DNA from: JAFAXD01 sp963760435
Lineage (GTDB): Bacteria > Pseudomonadota > Alphaproteobacteria > Rhizobiales > Xanthobacteraceae
Reading direction: 5' to 3'
DNA: 64,000 nt
Assembly: GCA_963760435.1 (NCBI GenBank)
Contig: CAVXDE010000036.1
Coordinates: 248,001 to 312,000, forward strand
Made by a program: the position numbers and the translations under genes
In this document: positions 44,280 to 50,790 of the stretch, piece after piece
How the letters are laid out: every line of letters begins with the position of its first letter
Numbering within the stretch: position 1 is the stretch's first letter
The notes under the pieces: generated by a model
Databases searched by the model: none
Told to the model about the DNA's origin: nothing
What the model saw: only the letters and a program-made list of their open reading frames with translations

Positions 44280-44978
44280 ATGCACCCGACCCAATTGCCC
44301 GCCCACGTGATCGATCGCATCGTCTTCCGCCGCGGCCGCCTGCACGGCTTCGAGGCCGTCGATCCGCGTAAGACCGCCCTTGTGGTCGTTGATATGCAGA
44401 ATGTGTTCTGTGCCAAGGGCGCGGCGGTCGAGGTCGCGGCCGCACGCGAGATCGTCCCGAACATCAATCGCCTGGCGCGCGCGACCCGTGCTGCCGGTGG
44501 CACTGTCGTCTGGGTGCAGATGGCGATCGCACGCTGGCACGAGTGGGCCCTGGTGCTGGACAATCTGCTCAGCCCGGCGGTCGCCGAGCGAACCTTTGCT
44601 CAGATCCAACCCGGCAGCGAAGGGCATGCGCTTTGGCCGGAGATGGAGCCCGCCGAGGGCGATCTGTTTGTTGCCAAGAATCGCTACAGCGCATTCCTGC
44701 CGAGCGCGAGCAATCTCGGCAACGAGCTGCGTGAGCGGGGCATGGATACCGTGATCATCGTCGGAACGCTGACGAATGTGTGCTGCGAGTCATCGGCGCG
44801 TGACGCGGCCATGCTCGATTTCAAAACTTTCATGATCTCGGATGCCAATGCGGCACGCAGCGACGAAGAGCACATGGCCACGCTGGTGAACTTCATCCAG
44901 ACCTTCGGTGACGTGCGCTCGACCGATGAGATGATCGGCCTGCTGACCACGGCACAACCCGCTGCGAAGCGGGCTTAA
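44280..44978 (+). CDS. Isochorismatase-like cysteine hydrolase (second of two)
   Basis: 232 residues from the ATG at 44280 with GAAGGAG. Catalytic residues are the Asp in ALVVVDMQNVFC, Lys in FVAKNRYSAF and Cys in TLTNVCCESSARDA. It shares a roughly 30-residue N-terminal extension with the protein at 21548-22300. As the last gene of the island it may cleave an amide, N-carbamoyl or ester intermediate. Its stop overlaps by three bases the stop of the convergent gene. Confidence 0.92.
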   Translation: MHPTQLPAHVIDRIVFRRGRLHGFEAVDPRKTALVVVDMQNVFCAKGAAVEVAAAREIVPNINRLARATRAAGGTVVWVQMAIARWHEWALVLDNLLSPAVAERTFAQIQPGSEGHALWPEMEPAEGDLFVAKNRYSAFLPSASNLGNELRERGMDTVIIVGTLTNVCCESSARDAAMLDFKTFMISDANAARSDEEHMATLVNFIQTFGDVRSTDEMIGLLTTAQPAAKRA

Positions 44979-45625
44979 TTCGCTCGGGCTACAGCACCCG
45001 CGGAAATTGCCGCCTCCAACAACACCAGCAGCACTGCGGCGTTGAGCAGGTGCCAGATGAAATGCGTCCCGAGCGGGAACGCCGCGCAGACGGCTTGATC
45101 CATGGTGCGCAAGGCGAGCGATACCAAGAACAACATCGCGGCGAGCCAGATGGCCGGGCGCACCTTTGATGGCACGAACCAGACCAGGATCAGCATGGCG
45201 GCCAGTGCGGAGAGATAATCGACCGATCCATTCAGCGCGCCGGGGCCAGCGAGCTGCGGCAGCACACGCGACGCCGCAAAGAAGACGACCAGGACCTCGA
45301 TGGATGCCCGCCATGGCAGCGCCAGGAAACGCCGCAGCGCGAGCAGCAGGTAGCCATAGATAAACACCGCGATTGGGATCACGTCGAGATAGACCGCCCC
45401 GCGGGTCGCCAGGGTGTGAAACGCGAACGAGCCGAAGCCGACCGCTACCAGGACGACAATCAACGCCAAAGTCGGCCAGTCGCGCGCCCCGGCGCGCCAC
45501 CAACGCACAAAAGCTAACGCCGCGGCCAGCAGGAACGCCGCATTGGTGAGTGCATTGACCGGCTCCGCCCAAAACCCGGCGCCCATGCGCTCGCAGTACA
45601 AATCGACCGGCTCGGACCAGTTCAT
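44975..45625 (-). CDS. Ceramidase-family membrane protein
   Basis: 216 residues from the ATG at 45625, only 5 bases after the tgt stop. It starts MNWSEPVDLYCERMGAGFWAEPVNALTNAAFLLAA, the alkaline-ceramidase (PF05875/CREST) N-terminus. Seven helices are predicted; the Ser/His metal-site region SFAFHTLATRG and the later GTHFIWHLLNA contain the conserved His. Bacterial members are poorly studied. The position suggests cotranscription with tgt, although a functional link is not obvious. Confidence 0.85.
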   Translation of the reverse strand: MNWSEPVDLYCERMGAGFWAEPVNALTNAAFLLAAALAFVRWWRAGARDWPTLALIVVLVAVGFGSFAFHTLATRGAVYLDVIPIAVFIYGYLLLALRRFLALPWRASIEVLVVFFAASRVLPQLAGPGALNGSVDYLSALAAMLILVWFVPSKVRPAIWLAAMLFLVSLALRTMDQAVCAAFPLGTHFIWHLLNAAVLLVLLEAAISAGAVARAN

Positions 45626-45629
45626 GCGC

Positions 45630-46760
45630 TCACAACGGCGGCAGGTCGCCGGCGGCCCAGTTGGCGCGGGTCTCGGCGGAGAAATCGCCGAACCGGCGCT
45701 CCGCCACAGCGGCACGGACGCCGCGCATCAGATCCTGATAGTAGTAGAGGTTGACCATGCTCAGCAGCATGGCCCCGAGTGTCTCATTGGCGCGCACCAG
45801 GTGGTGCAGATAGGCGCGCGAGAAATCACGCGCGGCCGGACAACGGCTCTGCTCGTCGAGCGGACGCGGGTCATCGCCGTGGCGCGCATTGCGCAAGTTG
45901 ATCGGACCGAAGCGCGTGAAGGCCATGCCGTGGCGACCGTTACGGGTCGGCATTACGCAGTCGAACATATCGATGCCGCGTGCAACGGACTCCAGCAGAT
46001 CATCCGGCGTGCCCACTCCCATCAGGTAGCGCGGGCGATCCTCCGGGAGGTGCGGCACGACCTCCCCGATCACCCGCAGCATCACGGCTTGCGGCTCGCC
46101 CACGGCAAGCCCCCCGATGGCGTAACCATGAAACCCGATGCCGACGAGCGCGCGCGTGCTGTCGATGCGCAGCCGATCGATGTCGCCGCCCTGCACGATG
46201 CCGAACAGCGCGCCGCCGCGCGAACCGTCAAACACAGCCTTGCAGCGCTCGGCCCACGTGAGCGAAAGCCGCATGGCCCGTGCAATATCCTCAGGCGAGG
46301 CCGGCAACGCGATGCATTCATCGAGCTGCATGGCGATGTCGGAACCAAGCAGGCGCTGGATCTCGATCGCCCGCTCCGGGGTGAGCACGACGGTTGCGCC
46401 ATCGATATGCGAGCGGAAGGTCACGGCCTTCTCGTCGACGCTGCGGAGCGGCGCGAGCGACATGACCTGAAAGCCTCCGGAGTCAGTCAGGATCGGTCCG
46501 GTCCAACCTGAGAATACGTGCAGCCCGCCGAGGGCGGCGATGCGTTCGGCGCCGGGACGCAGCATCAGGTGATAGGTGTTGGCGAGCACGATCTCGGCGC
46601 CACTCTCGCGCACATCGCGCCACAGTACGGCCTTCATGGCGGCCTGCGTTCCGACTGGCATGAACGCCGGCGTCGTAATCCGGCCGTGCGGAGTCGTGAT
46701 CTCGCCCAGCCGGGCGGCGCCGTCACGCGCGATCAATCGGAACGAGAATGCGTCTGACAT
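45630..46760 (-). CDS. tgt: tRNA-guanine transglycosylase
   Basis: 376 residues, normal size. It exchanges guanine 34 for preQ1 in queuosine tRNAs. TTPAFMPVGTQAAMKAV, LTDSGGFQVMSL (general-base Asp) and DMFDCVMPTRNGRHGMAF (nucleophilic Asp) are intact. The zinc site is odd: the expected C-x-C-x-x-C reads S-R-C-P-A-A (in SRCPAARDFSRAYLHHL), leaving one Cys and the final His. The adjacent queA uses its product. The downstream ceramidase-like gene probably belongs to the same mRNA. Confidence 0.95.
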   Translation of the reverse strand: MSDAFSFRLIARDGAARLGEITTPHGRITTPAFMPVGTQAAMKAVLWRDVRESGAEIVLANTYHLMLRPGAERIAALGGLHVFSGWTGPILTDSGGFQVMSLAPLRSVDEKAVTFRSHIDGATVVLTPERAIEIQRLLGSDIAMQLDECIALPASPEDIARAMRLSLTWAERCKAVFDGSRGGALFGIVQGGDIDRLRIDSTRALVGIGFHGYAIGGLAVGEPQAVMLRVIGEVVPHLPEDRPRYLMGVGTPDDLLESVARGIDMFDCVMPTRNGRHGMAFTRFGPINLRNARHGDDPRPLDEQSRCPAARDFSRAYLHHLVRANETLGAMLLSMVNLYYYQDLMRGVRAAVAERRFGDFSAETRANWAAGDLPPL

Positions 46761-46772
46761 TGTCTGTGCAAA

Positions 46773-47850
46773 TTATGCCCGAAACAGCAGGCTGGCGTCG
46801 CCATAGGAATAGAACCGATAACCTTGCGCGATCGCATGCGCATAGGCGCGCTTCATGACATCCAGCCCGCAGAAGGCCGCGACCAGCATGAACAAGGTCG
46901 AGCGTGGGAGATGGAAGTTGGTCATCATCACATCGACGGCGCGGAATCGGTAGCCCGGCGTGATGAAGATCGACGTCTCGCCGGAAAACGGATGCACGGT
47001 TCCGTCTTCCGCCGCGGCGCTCTCAAGCAACCGCAACGAGGTGCTGCCGAGCGCCACGATCCGCCCACCGTTGCGGCGGGCGGTGTTGAGCGCTTCGGCA
47101 GTCACAGCATCGATCGTGCCCCACTCGGCATGCATCTTATGTTGCTCGGTATCCTCGGCTTTAACCGGGAGAAAAGTGCCGGCGCCGACGTGCAGCGTCA
47201 CCGGACGGATGGCGATCTCGCGCGCGGCCAGTGCAGCCACGAGGGCTGGCGTGAAATGCAACCCGGCGGTCGGCGCCGCAACTGCCCCCTCCTCACGTGC
47301 AAACAATGTCTGATAGTCCGCACGATCACGTTCGTCGGCGGGCCGGCGTCCCGCGATATACGGCGGCAACGGCATCTCCCCGCGTTCCTCAATCGCCTGA
47401 TCGAGCACCGGGCCGTGAAACGCGAAGGACAGCGTGATCTCGCCCTCCTCGCCCTTGTCTTCGACCGTGGCATCAAGCTCGCTGAGAAAACAAACCTTGC
47501 CCTCTTCGCCGAAGCGGACCACGTCGCCGACGGCAAGTTTGCGGGCGCCTTTGGCGAGTGCCCGCCAGCGCGAGCCGTCGAGCCGCTTGATCAGGGTCAC
47601 GTCCACGCGCGCTTCGATCCCACGCGAGACACGCCGCCCCGAAAGCTGGGCGGGGATTACCTTGGTGTCATTGACGACAATCTGATCGCCCGGCCGCAGC
47701 AACTCGGACACCTCGGCAACGGTGTGATCTTCCAGTTCCGGCACGCCGCCGGGCCGCACCACAAGCATGCGCGCCGAGTTCGCGTGGCTCCGCCGGCCGC
47801 AACGCGATGCGCTCCGGCGGCAGCTCGAAGTCGAACAGATCGGAACGCAT
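46773..47850 (-). CDS. queA: S-adenosylmethionine:tRNA ribosyltransferase-isomerase, one-base frameshift
   Basis: After repair about 358 residues, the usual size. It turns preQ1 in tRNA into epoxyqueuosine. The N-terminus (MRSDLFDFELPPERIALRPAEP, ATG at 47850) is in one frame, then an extra base at GAACTC on the minus strand (plus 47776-47781) breaks it, and the rest starts ARMLVVRPGGVPE in the next frame. Removing one A restores the family's strictly conserved PRDSARMLVV. Then ALGSTSLRLLESAA and TNFHLPRSTLFMLVAAF are typical. It is followed immediately by tgt. Confidence 0.93.
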
Positions 47851-47926
47851 GACAGGATCAGGTATCAGGCATTCAGCAGCCAGGAAGACCGCTCCGAGTT
47901 CGCCTTCCTGACCTCCCGAGTGAGGA

Positions 47927-48385
47927 TTAATGCTCGACAATCTCTGCTTTGACGATCTTGTCCGGGTTGATCACCGGCTCGCCGCGCTTGATCTTGTCGA
48001 CGTTCTCCATGCCCTCGGTCACCTGGCCCCAAACCGTGTACTGGCTGTTGAGGAAGGGTGCATCGGCAAAGCAGATGAAAAACTGACTGTCGCCGGAATC
48101 CGGGTTGGCGGCGCGCGCCATCGATACGGTGCCGCGCACGTGCTTCTCCTTGTTGAACTCGGCCTTGAGCTTCTTCCCCGAGCCGCCGGTGCCGGTGCCC
48201 TGTGGGCAGCCCGTCTGCGCCATGAAGCCGTCGATCACACGATGGAACACGATGCCATTGTAGAAGCCCTGCCGCACCAGCTCCTTGATGCGGGCGACGT
48301 GATTGGGCGCGAGATCGGGGCGCATCGCGATGGTGACGCGACCCTGGGTGGTATCGAGAACGAGCGTGTTGTCAGTGCTGGTCAT
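47927..48385 (-). CDS. ppiB: Cytosolic peptidyl-prolyl cis-trans isomerase (cyclophilin)
   Basis: 152 residues from the ATG at 48385 with AAGGA. RVTIAMRPDLAPNHVARIKELV, YNGIVFHRVIDGFMAQTGCPQGTGTGG and SQFFICFADAPFLN are the cyclophilin core; Arg in FHRV, Phe and Gln in MAQTG are catalytic. No signal peptide, so it acts in the cytosol. It is clustered with a second cyclophilin and the small protein between them, as in many Rhizobiales chromosomes. Confidence 0.93.
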   Translation of the reverse strand: MTSTDNTLVLDTTQGRVTIAMRPDLAPNHVARIKELVRQGFYNGIVFHRVIDGFMAQTGCPQGTGTGGSGKKLKAEFNKEKHVRGTVSMARAANPDSGDSQFFICFADAPFLNSQYTVWGQVTEGMENVDKIKRGEPVINPDKIVKAEIVEH

Positions 48386-48968
48386 TTCGTTGTCCTTGTT
48401 TGTCGCCACGATCATCGACGTAGCGGATGTTGATCGGACGTCCGGCTATTGCCCCGCCCAGGCCTTTGGTCACTTGCAACGGAGCGCAGCGTGTGACCGC
48501 GGCGACGATTGCGTCGTGATAGGTCGCGCGCGTCTCTTTGGAAATCCCCCGTGTCGAATAGGTGACGCGCGGTTGCCCAAACACTTCGCCGTCGCGTTTG
48601 AAGCTCATGCGGATGGTCATCTGCATGCCGGGAGATGCATTGTCCCCATCCGGCGGCTGCCAACATGAACGCAGCGCCGCAAACAGGTCGGAGATCGTAT
48701 TGAGGTCGTGGTCCGGCTTGACGTACTCGTCGATCTTGCTGCTCTGGATCGTGAGCAGCAAATCCTCACCCAATGTTCCCGGCCAGCGCGGGACACACGG
48801 ATAACGCTGAAACACACTGCACACCGTCGGCTCGAACGGACGCCGGTCAAGCACAGACGGAACGCAACGCGGGTCGAACGGCCGGCACGCCGCATGCGCC
48901 GGCTCCGCCGGCAAGGCTGCCGGCAGGATCAGGGCACATATCACGAGCCAATAGAGCGTCTGTCGCAT
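48372..48968 (-). CDS. Secreted hypothetical protein between the two cyclophilins
   Basis: 198 residues. Signal peptide RQTLYWLVICALILPAALPAEPAHA; the mature protein has six Cys, in pairs (ACRPFDPRCVPS; TVCSVFQRYPCVP), then a domain with GMQMTIRMSFKRDGEVFGQPRVTYSTR, resembling the TonB C-terminal/TPR-linked fold. It overlaps the cyclophilin start by 14 bases and follows the second cyclophilin stop closely, so the three are cotranscribed. It may be a client or partner of the periplasmic cyclophilin. Confidence 0.75.
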   Translation of the reverse strand: MRQTLYWLVICALILPAALPAEPAHAACRPFDPRCVPSVLDRRPFEPTVCSVFQRYPCVPRWPGTLGEDLLLTIQSSKIDEYVKPDHDLNTISDLFAALRSCWQPPDGDNASPGMQMTIRMSFKRDGEVFGQPRVTYSTRGISKETRATYHDAIVAAVTRCAPLQVTKGLGGAIAGRPINIRYVDDRGDKQGQRNDQH

Positions 48969-48971
48969 TCG

Positions 48972-49583
48972 TTACTTTGCGTCGGCGGCCACCTGCATGT
49001 GCGTGATCTTATCAGGATTGGTGACCGCACCGTTTTGTGACTCGGGGCCCTTCTTGATCTTGTCGACGACATCCATCCCGGACACCACCTCGCCGACCAC
49101 CGTGTACTTGCCGTTCAGCCCCGGATTCTCGGCCAGCATGATGAAGAACTGGCTGTTGGCCGAGTTGGGATCAGACGTCCGCGCCATCCCGACAATGCCC
49201 CGCTTGTAGGGCACATCGGAGAACTCCGCCGGGAGATTGGGATATTTGGACCCACCGGTCCCGTCGCCGTTCTGGCCGTCGCCGGTCTGCGCCATGAAGC
49301 CGGCGATCACCCGGTGGAACGGAACGTTATCATAGAACTTCTCGCGCGCGAGCTGCTTGATCCGCTCCACGTGCTTGGGTGCCAGGTCCGGCCGCAGCTT
49401 GATGACGATGCGCCCGTATTTGGTGTCGATGAAAATCGCATTCTGCGGATCGACCCCTTTGGGGAGCGCGGCCGGGGCCGGTTTTGCTTGCGCCGGTGGG
49501 GCTGCAGGTGCGGGCGCGGTTTGCTGCGCCAGCGCCGGTGCGACGCACATGAGCACGGCCAAAGCGATGAGATTGCGGATCAT
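48972..49583 (-). CDS. Periplasmic peptidyl-prolyl cis-trans isomerase (cyclophilin)
   Basis: 203 residues. Signal peptide IRNLIALAVLMCVAPALAQQ, then a Pro/Ala linker (TAPAPAAPPAQAKPAPAALPK) and the cyclophilin domain: RIVIKLRPDLAPKHVERIKQLA, VPFHRVIAGFMAQTGDGQNGDGTGG, SQFFIMLAENPGLNGKYTVVG. It catalyses proline isomerisation in exported proteins. Located directly downstream of coaD. Confidence 0.93.
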   Translation of the reverse strand: MIRNLIALAVLMCVAPALAQQTAPAPAAPPAQAKPAPAALPKGVDPQNAIFIDTKYGRIVIKLRPDLAPKHVERIKQLAREKFYDNVPFHRVIAGFMAQTGDGQNGDGTGGSKYPNLPAEFSDVPYKRGIVGMARTSDPNSANSQFFIMLAENPGLNGKYTVVGEVVSGMDVVDKIKKGPESQNGAVTNPDKITHMQVAADAK

Positions 49584-49593
49584 GAAAACTCCT

Positions 49594-50112
49594 TCAGGGG
49601 TTTTTCCGCCCGGTCACACCGGGGAATTTCTGTTTGAGCCGCGCCACGACCGGCTGCGGCACGAACAAGGCGATGTCGCCACCCATGCTCGCGATCTGCC
49701 GCACCAAGGTGGCGGTGATCGGGCGAACCACCGCGGAAGCTGGCAGAAATACGGTCTGTACGTCGGGCGCCATGGCGGCGTTCATCCCGGCCATCGTCAT
49801 CTCATAGTTGAAGTCGGTGTCATCACGCAGGCCGCGAATCAGCAGGGTCGCGCCCACCCGTCGCGCAGCCGAAACCACAAGGTCATCGAAGGTGACACAT
49901 TTGAGCTCGCAGCCGGCTTTGCCGAGCACCTCGCTCGCCGTTTCATCGAGCATGGCGAGCCGCTCCTCGGCCGAGAACAACGGGGTCTTGCCGGGGTGCA
50001 CACCGACCGCGCACACGAGCCGTTCCGCCAGGTGCACGGCTTGGCGCATGACGTCGAGGTGTCCATTGGTGACCGGATCGAACGAACCGGCATAAAGGGC
50101 GACGCGGGCCAT
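49594..50112 (-). CDS. coaD: Phosphopantetheine adenylyltransferase
   Basis: 172 residues from the ATG at 50112. The penultimate step of coenzyme A synthesis. ALYAGSFDPVTNGHLDVMRQA carries the nucleotidyltransferase T-x-G-H motif, LLIRGLRDDTDFNYE is the pantetheine-phosphate site and the C-terminal ATLVRQIASMGGDIALFVPQ is the ISSTxxR-like block. It lies 5' of the cyclophilin genes and downstream of gyrA, the classical order in Hyphomicrobiales. Confidence 0.95.
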   Translation of the reverse strand: MARVALYAGSFDPVTNGHLDVMRQAVHLAERLVCAVGVHPGKTPLFSAEERLAMLDETASEVLGKAGCELKCVTFDDLVVSAARRVGATLLIRGLRDDTDFNYEMTMAGMNAAMAPDVQTVFLPASAVVRPITATLVRQIASMGGDIALFVPQPVVARLKQKFPGVTGRKNP

Positions 50113-50338
50113 GGCTGGGTCTAGCCTGCACCGGTTGTGGCTGCAAGGCGCCGCCATAGCGGCCGGCACCCGCATCGGTCCGGAACCGCTTGCAAAAAAT
50201 ATCGAGGCTTCAACCGCTTATCGACAAAACGCGGATTTGTGACAGCCGTCACGGCAAATCATTCCTGGCTGATGCCAACTCAAGCCACGAAGAGCGCGCG
50301 GGGCAGCGTTTCCGAGTGCGCGCCAAGGGGTACACGCC

Positions 50339-50542
50339 ATGTCGAGGATTTTTGGATCGGCCGTTTTGGCCGTGGGTATCGTCTGCGCGCCGGTCCTCTT
50401 TGCCGCCAGGCCAGATAGCGGCGCTGGCCAGCCGCGCATGCGCATGCTTCCAACCCAACGCGTCGATGCGAAGCCAATGAGTGCGGCGTGTGTTCGAGAA
50501 AGCGCCTTCTACAACCCGGGCAAATGCGGATCGCGCAGTTGA
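50339..50542 (+). CDS. Small secreted hypothetical protein
   Basis: 67 residues. A signal peptide (RIFGSAVLAVGIVCAPVLFAARP) precedes a short basic mature part with two Cys (AACVRESAFYNPGKCGS). No clear ribosome site is seen. Function unknown. Confidence 0.45.
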   Translation: MSRIFGSAVLAVGIVCAPVLFAARPDSGAGQPRMRMLPTQRVDAKPMSAACVRESAFYNPGKCGSRS

Positions 50543-50567
50543 CGGACATCGGCACCGAGCACGCACC

Positions 50568-50771
50568 ATGCTGAAAGTCGAGAGCGAGCAGGAAAATGAT
50601 GGCCGGTGGGTCGCGGAAGTCCCGGCGCTCCCGGGCGTATTTGTCTATGGATACACCAAGGCCGCGGCAAACATGCGCGCCCAGGCATTAGCATTGCGAG
50701 TGATCGCCGATCGTCTGGAACACGGCCAGCCGCTGCCGCGTGAACTCGATGCGTTGTTTGAAGCCGCGTGA
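50568..50771 (+). CDS. HicB-like antitoxin-family protein
   Basis: 67 residues. KVESEQENDGRWVAEVPALPGVFVYGYTKAAANMRAQALALR is the partial RNase-H fold of HicB/UPF0150 proteins. No HicA partner (a small dsRNA-binding toxin) is adjacent, so this is a stand-alone member, a common situation. It converges on gyrA, 20 bases away. Confidence 0.75.
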   Translation: MLKVESEQENDGRWVAEVPALPGVFVYGYTKAAANMRAQALALRVIADRLEHGQPLPRELDALFEAA

Positions 50772-50790
50772 CGCCCGCCGCGGCTTGCAC

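Noticed and set aside
50568..50771. Complete HicAB toxin-antitoxin locus
   Set aside because: Only the HicB-like fold is present; no HicA-like partner is on either side.
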